64,000 nt of DNA from CADEFX01 sp963806735 (GTDB taxonomy: Bacteria; Pseudomonadota; Alphaproteobacteria; Rhizobiales; Hyphomicrobiaceae): assembly GCA_963806735.1 (NCBI GenBank), contig CAWEBE010000067.1:1-64000 (forward strand), given 5' to 3'. The translations under genes were made by a program, and so were the position numbers. Positions 53,128 to 61,513 of this stretch are shown here, piece after piece. Positions within the stretch are counted from its first letter, which is position 1. Each line of letters begins with the position of its first letter. The notes under the pieces are model-generated. The model saw nothing but the letters and a program-made list of their open reading frames with translations. It did not search any database and was not told the origin of the DNA.

Positions 53128-53356
53128 CGCGCAAGCTCCTCTGGACTACCGCAGCCGGTATCGCAGCAGGTCGCGCGCGCCGTGTCCAGAACTCTGGAGC
53201 GCGCTCGACCCTACCTTGCCGCATTCGGCTCTCAACTGCGACCGGCGGATTCTGACCTATCGATCATGACGCCCAATTTCCGCTGTCCATTGGAAACACA
53301 ACCCAGGAGCTAATGGCCTGGAGCGGTGTTGACGGTGACTTGGCCACTTGCGCACC

Positions 53357-53947
53357 TCAGTCGACCTTGAACCGCCCAACGGCGACAGGATTTCCGTCCC
53401 GACCCGGCTTCACGATCACCATCTCACCCGAGGCGAGGCTGATACCCATCAGAGCGTTGACGACCACTCCATGGGTGACAAACAGCACCCGCGTGGTGCC
53501 ATCGAGCTCCGCCAAATAGGCTTTCAATTCTTTGATTTGGCTTTCGCGATACTCCTGTCGACCCACAAGATTGCTCAATGGCGCGAACGGCTCGGCCTCA
53601 TGGCCCATGACCAGCAGAGCCGTGTCCTTGCACCGACACCACGGGCTCGTCAGCACGCGGTCGAACGCCACACCATGCCGCTTGAAAGCTTCGCCCGTGC
53701 GACGGGCGTGCGCGCGGCCCTCTTCGCTCAGATTACGCTGCGTGGCGCATTCCTCTAGCCGGAAGCCCGGTGGATCACCATAGCCGCCCGAGCCCGGCGC
53801 ATCCGAGTGGCGCATGAACACCACGTGTCCGGGCTGCCGCAGCAGCGACCACGGATCGTCCTGAGCCGTGGTTGACGGCGGCTGTCCGATCAATCCAGCC
53901 AAAGCGAGGGCGATGAGGAACAGGCGCGTTCCAGACGCGGTGCTCAT
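53357..53947 (-). CDS. Secreted histidine phosphatase family protein
   Basis: Phosphohistidine phosphatase fold, 196 residues, with a signal peptide (LFLIALALAGLIGQPPSTTA). HVVFMRHSDAPGSGG is the catalytic motif, where RHS replaces the usual RHG, and VLFVTHGVVVNALMG has the second histidine. Probably periplasmic. Substrate unknown; the family includes phosphatases and inactive members, but both key histidines and arginines are present. Confidence 0.82.
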   Translation of the reverse strand: MSTASGTRLFLIALALAGLIGQPPSTTAQDDPWSLLRQPGHVVFMRHSDAPGSGGYGDPPGFRLEECATQRNLSEEGRAHARRTGEAFKRHGVAFDRVLTSPWCRCKDTALLVMGHEAEPFAPLSNLVGRQEYRESQIKELKAYLAELDGTTRVLFVTHGVVVNALMGISLASGEMVIVKPGRDGNPVAVGRFKVD

Positions 53948-54145
53948 GAGGCAGCCAACTCGGTATCGTCTCAATGTCCTCGGTACGTCGAGTGCAACGT
54001 AGCATCCTCCGCTCCTGCAAAATCGCAAAACGGCACTTCTCTACAGAAAGCAGTATTGGACTGGTGAAAATCGGCGTCTGCACATTGTAGGTGCTCCGGC
54101 GGCCTGCTACCCCATTTAGGCGAATCGCGGGCGGGGGCGACACAC

Positions 54146-54991
54146 ATGCGGCTACCATTCAACGGCATCGGGCAGTGGTGTCTTATTTCGCTGGGAGCGC
54201 TGCTTGCGGGTTGCTCGGCAGGCGCAAGTGTATTTGACACAGGATCAATCAAACCTGCCGCGGAGGCCGTTACCAGCAAGTTTGTGCCGGGCGTTCCCAA
54301 GGGCTACCAGTGCCCGCTCGTGCCGAACGGATTTGACCCGGCAGGCTCCATCTACCGGCTCGACAAGGACGGCACCTATTTCCGCGTCAAGGACTTCACG
54401 ACAACGCCGGCTATCGCGGCGCTGGGTTCTTATAAGCGCGACGTAAAGATCTCGAACTACCAGCTCTCTGACACGCAGCAGGCCAATGCGGGCCTCTCCC
54501 TGGATCTACTGAAGAAAGTCCTCCCAGGCCTCTCGGTCTCCGCCTCGGCCGACTACAAAAAGGCGATGACCGTCGAGATCACAGTTGAGGACATGGTCGG
54601 TGAGGTGATCGATGATGCAGTGGCAGACAAGATCATCGAGCTGTTCGAGGCGAGCATGAAACCCAAGCCGGGCAGCAAATATTTTCTGGTGCGCGAGACG
54701 GTGAGAGCGGGTGCGGTCAGCTACAAGCTGAAGCAGGCCGATTTGGCGCGGCTCGGTGGCAAAGCCGAAGTCGAGAAACTGGCGCAGGGCGCGGCGAACG
54801 TGACGGTGCGAGAGAACGACGGTGTGTTCGAGATCAAGCAGACATTCAAGCCAGACCGCATGCCGATTTGCATCAAGTCGGCGGAGGTTGTCGTCGAAGG
54901 CGGACGCGGCGGACAAGGGGCAGGTACTGTCGCTTTGAAAAGCGCCGATGAAACACCGCTTCCGAAGATCAAGCGAGTTGGCGCGAACTGA
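54146..54991 (+). CDS. Putative lipoprotein of unknown function
   Basis: 281 residues, starting with a lipoprotein signal (SLGALLAGCSAGASV, lipobox LLAGC). The rest is a mixed alpha/beta domain, AIAALGSYKRDVKISNYQLS, LDLLKKVLPGLSVSASADYK, with a long strand-rich C-terminus KSAEVVVEGGRGGQGAGTVA. No known domain recognised. It is a stand-alone gene, and no partner is evident. Probably anchored to the outer or inner membrane. Confidence 0.75.
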   Translation: MRLPFNGIGQWCLISLGALLAGCSAGASVFDTGSIKPAAEAVTSKFVPGVPKGYQCPLVPNGFDPAGSIYRLDKDGTYFRVKDFTTTPAIAALGSYKRDVKISNYQLSDTQQANAGLSLDLLKKVLPGLSVSASADYKKAMTVEITVEDMVGEVIDDAVADKIIELFEASMKPKPGSKYFLVRETVRAGAVSYKLKQADLARLGGKAEVEKLAQGAANVTVRENDGVFEIKQTFKPDRMPICIKSAEVVVEGGRGGQGAGTVALKSADETPLPKIKRVGAN

Positions 54992-55149
54992 GCGCGGAAG
55001 CTCGCGCACGTCACTCGCATGGTGGCCGTAGCCGGCAATGAGGCGGTCGAAATAATCTTCATGGGAAGAGCGATCGAGCCGGCGATGTCCCGGGCGCGCT
55101 CTACCATAGTGAGATGCTCACAATACGGTTTGAAAACTCTTGCGGCCCC

Positions 55150-55626
55150 CTAAGCGGGCACGGTGACAACCCTGAGCTGCATGACGGTCACCAAGAAGCC
55201 GGAGGGGCCGCTGTCTGCCGTCTCGGCGCGCATGGTGATGTCTGGGTTGCGTTCGCCGATGAGGGTGGTGCCCGCCTTGGCAGGGCCGGTCCCCGATTCT
55301 GGCGCGGCGATGTATGACTGCTCCAGAAGACCGGGGTCGATTTTGCTGTCGCTTGGACCTTGTACGACCCAGATCATAACCAGCTTGCCTGAAGGTGCTT
55401 GCCCCTGGGCAACTCGGCGTATCTGGCCGCCATAGGTGTGCTCGGCCCCGCTTCCCGTCGGCTTGAACACGCAGCGAATGGCCCGCTCCTCGCCCGAGGG
55501 ACCGCTCTGAGGCTCACCTTGCTCGGCGAGCGTGCACGTCAGCACGCCAAGGTTTGTGCGCGAAGACTGGGCGCTCGCCGAGGCGGCAAGCGTAAGCGTG
55601 AGGCATGCAAGCAGGGTGCGGAACAT
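55150..55626 (-). CDS. DUF992-like secreted protein
   Basis: 158 residues from the ATG at 55626 with signal peptide MFRTLLACLTLTLAASASAQ. RTNLGVLTCTLAEQ followed by AIRCVFKPTGSGAEHTYGGQ matches the DUF992 pattern of small secreted alphaproteobacterial proteins; a conserved cysteine pair lies in this part. No operon partner. Function unknown. Confidence 0.7.
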   Translation of the reverse strand: MFRTLLACLTLTLAASASAQSSRTNLGVLTCTLAEQGEPQSGPSGEERAIRCVFKPTGSGAEHTYGGQIRRVAQGQAPSGKLVMIWVVQGPSDSKIDPGLLEQSYIAAPESGTGPAKAGTTLIGERNPDITMRAETADSGPSGFLVTVMQLRVVTVPA

Positions 55627-55873
55627 GCGGGGCACCTACAGTCTGACGGTCGGTGAGAACGGTTCGAATGCGAACTTTGCTTGGTTCACAACGTTCCTAG
55701 TCGGAGCGTGGTTCCGGTGAAGTACGAGCACTGTAGAAAAAGTGACTTGGATTTCCGGAACTCGCGGTCCTTCACTTCTCGCGATGAGTGGCTAATTGCC
55801 CGCATCTCGGCCGGGTAAAGTCCGCCGCGACAGCGTTGGAACCATGCTTGCTCGAAGCGGTTGGTGCGGCACC

Positions 55874-56365
55874 ATGCCAGAGACATGCGATCGGGTTTGG
55901 GAAATCATCGAGAAGGTAGGTGTGTGTATGCTCGCCACCTGCTTCGAGGGGGGTCTGCGTGCGCGGCCTCTCGAGGCGAGAGCAGACCGCAAATCCGGCC
56001 GCCTCCTGTTCGTAACAGATGTTCATAGCGCCAAGCGCGATGACGTGGATCGATGGCCCGATGTGGGGCTCGTCTTTATCGACACGGCGGACAAGGCCTA
56101 CCTTTCCATCACCGGCACGGCGCGGATCGTCGATGACCCTAGATTGCGAGCCGCTGCATGGCGCAAGAGTGATCTGGTGTGGTGGCCAGGGGGCCCGAAC
56201 GATCCCAACGTGTGCGTTCTCGTTTATGAGCCCACTACAGCCGAGCTCTGGGATGGTCCGTCAAATGCTGGTGTAGTCGCCTATGAATTTGCGAAGGCAA
56301 TAGTGGCAGGCACCGAGCCTGACCTTGGCGAAAACCGCAAAATCACGCTCGATATGAGGCGATGA
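55874..56365 (+). CDS. Pyridoxamine 5'-phosphate oxidase-like (general stress protein 26) flavoprotein
   Basis: 163 residues, split-barrel FMN-binding fold. Start at 55874: MPETCDRVWEIIEKVGVCML, then ATCFEGGLRARPLEARADRK, RLLFVTDVHSAKRDDVDRWP and DLVWWPGGPNDPNVCVLVY, typical of the PPOX_2/general stress protein 26 group. Probably an FMN- or F420-linked small-molecule reductase or stress protein. Stand-alone; upstream in-frame codons lack a ribosome site. Confidence 0.8.
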   Translation: MPETCDRVWEIIEKVGVCMLATCFEGGLRARPLEARADRKSGRLLFVTDVHSAKRDDVDRWPDVGLVFIDTADKAYLSITGTARIVDDPRLRAAAWRKSDLVWWPGGPNDPNVCVLVYEPTTAELWDGPSNAGVVAYEFAKAIVAGTEPDLGENRKITLDMRR

Positions 56366-56813
56366 CCCGATGCCTCAAGCCTGGTGCGGCTCATTCGCGA
56401 TGGATATCGAAGAGTTCGTGCTTAACCTGTGCTGCGTCGGCGTGTCGGTGCTCGATTGCCAATTGGGTGCAACGGTGGCTGCCATCAGCGAGCGCTGATG
56501 GCGGGTTTGACTTCGGCGGGTCGCTCGGGCTTCGCCATCTCGCCGGGGCGGGTCGGTGGTCATCGCCGACAAGGGCTACGACGCCGATTGGATCAGAGCC
56601 CAAGCTCAGCGCGGCCTTCTTCGCTTTCATCCAGCTCGCCGGCGTGCGAATCTGGCTCGGGTGAATTGAGTCCACGACCTAGCGGCAGCGCGAGCCATGC
56701 AGCTGCCCTGATTGATGCCTTGTCGCGCTGGCTACGGATGGTGCTTCACATCTCGATGCTGGCAACACGGGCCGCCGACGCGCCGGCAGAATGAGGACAG
56801 AAAACAGAGGCAG
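56366..56813. other. Gap with an IS5-type remnant
   Basis: No intact gene. Contains the transposase fragment at 56556-56664; the rest shows no motif. It forms the 5' region of the SelD fusion gene. Confidence 0.5.
56556..56664 (+). pseudogene. IS5-type transposase fragment
   Basis: VVIADKGYDADWIRAQ at 56556 on is the conserved DDE region of IS5-family transposases; after an internal deletion and frame change SAAFFAFIQLAGVRIWLG, the usual C-terminal helix, is followed by a TGA at 56662-56664. Only about 36 codons remain, so it is a relic. Confidence 0.7.
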
Positions 56814-59171
56814 ATGCAGACGGCGCAGACCCCCGTCCTGAAGGACATTGTGCTGATCGGCGCGGGGCATTCGCATGTCGGCGTGCTGCGCATGTTCGGC
56901 ATGGACCCGATGCCCGGCGTGCGCCTCACGCTCGTGACCCGGCAGGTCCACACGCCGTACTCGGGCATGCTGCCGGGCCTGATCGCTGGTCTTTATGACC
57001 ACGACGAGGCCCACATAGACACGGGCCCCCTCAGCCGCTTCGCCCAGGCCCGGCTCTACCACAGCGAAGTGATCGGATTGGATTTGGCGGCGAAGTGCGT
57101 TATCTGCCGCGACCGGCCGCCGGTGCCCTACGACGTTCTGTCGATCAACATCGGCTCGACGCCGAGCGCGGGGCAGATACCGGGCGCGGCCGAGCATGCC
57201 ATTCCGGTCAAACCCATCGACGGGTTTATCGCGCGTTTCGAGGCTGCCTGCACGCGGGTGCTGGAGGCGCGGGGGCGGGTTAGAATCGGCGTGGTCGGCG
57301 GCGGCGCCGGCGGCGTCGAGCTGCTCTTATCCCTGCACCGGCGCCTGACGCGTGATGTGGCCGCTGCCGGCTTCGATGCCGGGGGGCTCGCCTTTACTCT
57401 GATCACGGATACCAACGAAATCCTGCCATCGTTTCCGCCGCGCATGCGCCGGAGATTTGCAGAGGTCCTGCGTGAGCGTGCCATCCACATCATCACGGAT
57501 GGCCGCGTCTCGCAGGTCCAGTCTGATGCGGTGGTTGTCGATGGGCATGGGTCGATCGCGCTCGATGAGGTGTTCTGGACCACGCGCGCCGCTCCCGCGG
57601 CCTGGTTGCGTGATACCGGCCTTGTGCTCGATGCCGACGGTTTCATCAAAGTGGGGGAGACGCTGCAGTCGGTTTCCCACTCCGATGTCTTCGCCGCCGG
57701 CGACATCGCGGCCATCGAGGGGCACGCATTGCCGAAGTCCGGGGTCTACGCCGTGCGATCCGGACCGCCGTTGGCCCGCAATCTGCGGCGCATCCTCGAA
57801 GGCGGGCCCTTAGTTAACTACAAGCCTCAACGGGAGGCGCTCTACCTGATCTCAACGGGGGAGCGCTATGCGCTCGGCGCCCGCAACGGCTTCACTTTCG
57901 AGGGCGCGTGGGTCTGGACGCTCAAGGACTTCATCGACAGGCGCTTCATGGCGAGATTCAACGAGCTGCCGGAAATGGCCGCACCGGATGTAATACCAGT
58001 GCCGGCGATCGCCGATCAGGAGGCGATCAAGGACATCTCGGCCATGGCCATGCGCTGCGGCGGATGCGGCGCCAAGGTGGGCGCGACCATCCTGACGCGT
58101 GCGCTCGGCGCCGTCGAGCCCGCCGCGCGCAACGACGTCGTCGTGGGGTTGGATGCGCCCGACGATGCCGCGGTGGTCGACATCGGTGGACCGCGTTTGG
58201 CGGTCCACACCGTCGACTACTTCCGGGCCATGCTCGATGACCCCTACACGTTCGGCAAGATCGCGGCCAATCACGCACTGGGCGATATCTATGCCATGGG
58301 GGCTGAGCCGCAAACGGCGCTTGCCATCGCCACGGTGCCCTACGGCATCGAAGCTAAAGTGGAAGCGGACTTGTCGCAGATGATGGCCGGTGCCAACGAC
58401 ATCCTGCGTGAGGCAGGCTGTGCACTGGTTGGGGGCCATACCAGCGAGGGCGCCGAGCTCTCTCTTGGATTTGCCGTCAACGGATTGGTCGATCGTGATA
58501 CCGCGTTGCGTAAGGGTGGCCTGCGGCCCGGCGATGCGCTGATCCTGACCAAGCCGATCGGCACCGGCTCGCTGTTCGCGGCGCATATGCGCGGCAAGGC
58601 GAAAGCGCGCTGGGTAATGCAGGCGATCGCGAGCATGACCCAATCGAACCGCGCTGCGGCACACATTCTACGGACGCATGCCGCCACCGCAGCCACCGAT
58701 GTCACGGGCTTCGGTCTGCTCGGCCATCTCGTGGAGATGGTCAAGGCCGGTGACGTGGAGGCCACGCTCTGGCTGCTGCGCGTACCCCTGCTCGAGGGCC
58801 TTCCAGAGACCATGGCAACGGGCATCTTCTCCTCGCTGCAGCCACAGAATGTCAGACTGCGCCGGGCCGTCGGCAATCTGGACGCAGCAGCAGCCCATCG
58901 GCTTTATCCGGTCCTGTTCGACCCCCAGACTGCCGGCGGCCTGCTCGCGTCCGTTCCTTCCGAGCGCGCACACGCCTGCGTCGCGGCGCTGCGGGTTGCA
59001 GGGTACGCATCGGCGGCGGTGGTAGGATTGGTTCAGCCGCGTTCGGAGTCGCCTGCCGCCATCACTGTCGAGATCGACCAGCACCATGCGCTGGAGCCTT
59101 CGCGCAGCGCCCCAACTGCGCCACAAGATCAGCCAGAGGTAACCTCCAGCGCGCACCAATCCGCTCTATGA
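56814..59171 (+). CDS. selD: Selenide, water dikinase fused to an NADH-dehydrogenase-like flavoprotein
   Basis: 785 residues in two parts. The N-terminal half (to about residue 370) is a pyridine nucleotide-disulfide oxidoreductase/NDH-2-like domain: IVLIGAGHSHVGVLRMFGMD, RIGVVGGGAGGVELLLSLHR and SDVFAAGDIAAIEGHALPKS. The C-terminal half is SelD, making selenophosphate from selenide and ATP: RCGGCGAKVGATI, with the catalytic cysteine and lysine positions present (GCGAK), DDAAVVDIGGPRLAVHTVDY, LGDIYAMGAEPQTALAIATV and QTAGGLLASVPSE. Start at 56814 (GAGG upstream). The fusion suggests redox delivery of selenium to SelD. No selenocysteine or selenouridine genes in the window. Confidence 0.93.
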   Translation: MQTAQTPVLKDIVLIGAGHSHVGVLRMFGMDPMPGVRLTLVTRQVHTPYSGMLPGLIAGLYDHDEAHIDTGPLSRFAQARLYHSEVIGLDLAAKCVICRDRPPVPYDVLSINIGSTPSAGQIPGAAEHAIPVKPIDGFIARFEAACTRVLEARGRVRIGVVGGGAGGVELLLSLHRRLTRDVAAAGFDAGGLAFTLITDTNEILPSFPPRMRRRFAEVLRERAIHIITDGRVSQVQSDAVVVDGHGSIALDEVFWTTRAAPAAWLRDTGLVLDADGFIKVGETLQSVSHSDVFAAGDIAAIEGHALPKSGVYAVRSGPPLARNLRRILEGGPLVNYKPQREALYLISTGERYALGARNGFTFEGAWVWTLKDFIDRRFMARFNELPEMAAPDVIPVPAIADQEAIKDISAMAMRCGGCGAKVGATILTRALGAVEPAARNDVVVGLDAPDDAAVVDIGGPRLAVHTVDYFRAMLDDPYTFGKIAANHALGDIYAMGAEPQTALAIATVPYGIEAKVEADLSQMMAGANDILREAGCALVGGHTSEGAELSLGFAVNGLVDRDTALRKGGLRPGDALILTKPIGTGSLFAAHMRGKAKARWVMQAIASMTQSNRAAAHILRTHAATAATDVTGFGLLGHLVEMVKAGDVEATLWLLRVPLLEGLPETMATGIFSSLQPQNVRLRRAVGNLDAAAAHRLYPVLFDPQTAGGLLASVPSERAHACVAALRVAGYASAAVVGLVQPRSESPAAITVEIDQHHALEPSRSAPTAPQDQPEVTSSAHQSAL

Positions 59172-59204
59172 GGCTTGGCTGTACCTCTGCTGATGGCGAT
59201 CCCA

Positions 59205-60047
59205 TCAGGCCGAGTGAAACACCAGGGCCCTGAGCTCGATGCTCTCGCGCGGTGGTGCGTTGGCTGGCGTCGTCGGGTCGGTGAACGCGGTATGCGGCGC
59301 AAAGCGCGCTCGTCCATCCGTCTCGGAATCATAGCATTTTAAGAGCAGCACCTCGTCGGCTTTCATCTCTGGAACGTAGTACCAGCGATGTGCGGGGTCG
59401 TAGACTACGGAATAGGTCTCACCGACCCGGTCCGGATAGACGAGATCGGAAGGAACGAGTTGCTCCGGCATGACGCTCGATGCATCGCAAACGGCCAGCG
59501 GCGCGTCCCGCAGGGGACCGCGGATGGGGCGCCAGAGATTGATGATCTGCACCCGTCCGCGCAGAAGCTCGTCCGCATCCGGCAAGAGATCGCGCACGCG
59601 CTGCGGCCCTGACTTGACTGTGTGATCGACGTGCACGCGCGGCACTGGTTGTCGGGGAACTCCGCTGCGCCGATCTTCGCCGCCGGCCACCCGGCGGCGC
59701 ACGGTGTGATCGAAAATGTGCACGCGGTCAGCTCCGGTCAGCTTTTTGAGGAGTTGCTCGGCCTCCGCGTAGTAAACACCCCTGACCTCGTCGTCGTCGT
59801 AGAAATCGCGGACAGCGCTGCGGTGCTCGACGAGGTTAAACCCTTCCTCGTCCAGCGACACCTCCGAGAGGATCGGCCGCGCGTTGACGATCTCGATCAG
59901 GTGCGGGTCGTTGACGATGGTTGTGCGCGGCTCGCCCGCCGGCGGATCGTAGGTGTACGTGCGCGGGTGCGTGGTGGATGGCGAAAGATAATTCAGCTCG
60001 GCTTCGACCAGCGACACGCGGTCAGCCACTACGCTTTGCAAGCTCAT
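59205..60047 (-). CDS. CmcJ/NvfI-like oxidoreductase-family protein
   Basis: 280 residues from the ATG at 60047 (GGAGGAGT upstream). Sequence features SLVEAELNYLSPSTTHPRTY, EHRSAVRDFYDDDEVRGVYY, DRVHIFDHTVRRR, then INLWRPIRGPLRDAPLAVCD and HRWYYVPEMKADEVLLLKCY and APHTAFTDPTTP. This matches the CmcJ/AsaB/NvfI group (annotated as methyltransferase or 2OG-Fe(II)-like oxygenases in fungi and bacteria). The HxD and distal H typical of Fe(II)/2OG enzymes are only partly visible, so the reaction is open. Confidence 0.7.
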   Translation of the reverse strand: MSLQSVVADRVSLVEAELNYLSPSTTHPRTYTYDPPAGEPRTTIVNDPHLIEIVNARPILSEVSLDEEGFNLVEHRSAVRDFYDDDEVRGVYYAEAEQLLKKLTGADRVHIFDHTVRRRVAGGEDRRSGVPRQPVPRVHVDHTVKSGPQRVRDLLPDADELLRGRVQIINLWRPIRGPLRDAPLAVCDASSVMPEQLVPSDLVYPDRVGETYSVVYDPAHRWYYVPEMKADEVLLLKCYDSETDGRARFAPHTAFTDPTTPANAPPRESIELRALVFHSA

Positions 60048-60453
60048 GCCGACTCCTCCAGTTTCATTGTCCTTGAAGCTGGGCAGAGGAGCGTGTGGCG
60101 ACAAGCAAGATTTTCTCATGACCATTGCAAAGAATTCTCACCCGTGTCTCGCGGCTGGTGACGATCGACGGGGGCAACCGGCATCGCGCCGCGCGACAAT
60201 CCACCCTCGAGCAAAAAATTGTTCCCGCAAAGAAATCGCAATGGAACGCTGCATTCCCGCGTTGTCGCGAACCGCAGAAAATCACAGCACATGCTGGGCA
60301 CGAGCCATGGCCGCCGAAACGTCTGTGCGGTATTTGCCGTAGCCCTACCGAGATTCCCTTGTTTTCAGGACGGAAGATACTCCAGACTGGTGTCCATCAG
60401 CAGGGAGACCAGGCTCGCGCGGCGTGGTCCCGTTCCGACAGGAGGACACGCCC
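60048..60453. other. Intergenic region, no gene seen
   Basis: Divergent 406-base gap between the CmcJ-like gene and the Bug gene. A GGAGG precedes the Bug start. No other feature could be supported. Confidence 0.5.
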
Positions 60454-61440
60454 GTGAGGGTTTCGAGAAGGGCCTTGGGGATTTGGGCTGCGCTGGCAGC
60501 GGCAGGATTGATTTGCGGCGGCGCCAATTGGGCGGTCAGCCAGCAAGCCTATCCGTCACGGCCCATACAACTGGTCATTCCGTATCCGCCCGGCGGATCA
60601 GATGTGCTGCCGCGCAAGCTCATCGTCGGGATGTCGCAGGCTCTGGGCCAGCCCATCGTCGCAGTCAACAAGCCCGGTGCTTCCACCCAGATCGCGACCC
60701 AATTCGTAGCGACGTCCCCATCTGACGGCTACATTCTCTATTTCTCCAGCCCGGGCGAGCTTGCTGCCGGGCCGGCGCTGTTCAAGTCGCTCTCCTTCAA
60801 CGCGCTGACGGACCTGACGCCGATCTCCTATGTGGCAGAGGCCCCATTCACGCTGATTGCCGCGGCGTCGTTGCCAGTCAAGACGTATGCGGAGCTGGTC
60901 GCTTACATAAAGGCCAATCCCGACAAGGTGCGGTTTGGCTCTTACGGCGTGCAGACGCAGCCGGACATACTCGCCCGGCGTTTCAATCTGCACATCGGCA
61001 CCGACGTGCAGATCATTCCGTACCAAGGTGGTTCTCCAACCTTCAATGCGATGCTCGCGGGCGAGGTGAACCTGGTGTTCGCGACGCTGATCCCGACCCG
61101 GTCCTTCATTCAGGCGGGCCAGATGCGCCCGATCGCCATCGCGGCGAGTTCCCGCGTGCCTCTGTTCCCCGATCTACCCACACTGAAAGAGCTGGGGGTT
61201 GATATTATCGATGCGGCATCGTTCGGCCTGACCGGTCCGAAGGGCCTCCCACCCGAGGTCGTTGCGCGCCTTCACGAGGCGACCGTTGGCGAGCTGAACA
61301 AGCCCGACATACGCAAGTTTGTCGAGGACATGGGTGTCGTGCCGGTAGGGAGCTCGCCGGCGGAGCTTGCCGCCCGCCTCAAGCAGATGACAGAGCACTG
61401 GTCGGAGTTCGCCCCCAAGCTCGGCATTCAGAAGCAGTAA
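60454..61440 (+). CDS. Bug/TctC-family tripartite tricarboxylate binding protein
   Basis: Periplasmic receptor of 328 residues starting at a GTG with AGGAGG upstream. VRVSRRALGIWAALAAAGLI is a signal sequence with a twin arginine. Mature YPSRPIQLVIPYPPGGSDVL and NKPGASTQIATQFVATSPSD are Bug motifs; the ligand loop is GGSD instead of GGGTD. Orphan; followed after 73 bases by a flavin acyl-CoA-dehydrogenase-fold enzyme on the same strand, so they may work on the same compound. Confidence 0.88.
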   Translation: MRVSRRALGIWAALAAAGLICGGANWAVSQQAYPSRPIQLVIPYPPGGSDVLPRKLIVGMSQALGQPIVAVNKPGASTQIATQFVATSPSDGYILYFSSPGELAAGPALFKSLSFNALTDLTPISYVAEAPFTLIAAASLPVKTYAELVAYIKANPDKVRFGSYGVQTQPDILARRFNLHIGTDVQIIPYQGGSPTFNAMLAGEVNLVFATLIPTRSFIQAGQMRPIAIAASSRVPLFPDLPTLKELGVDIIDAASFGLTGPKGLPPEVVARLHEATVGELNKPDIRKFVEDMGVVPVGSSPAELAARLKQMTEHWSEFAPKLGIQKQ

Positions 61441-61513
61441 GATATAGGCGGCACAGCCAGCGGAATGTGTTTGGTGCAGACCCGCTGCACGTAAGCGATG
61501 AAGGGTGCGACCT

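Noticed and set aside
52204..53313. Forward frame opposite the amidohydrolase
   Set aside because: Shadow frame of a clear enzyme gene; no ribosome site or motif.
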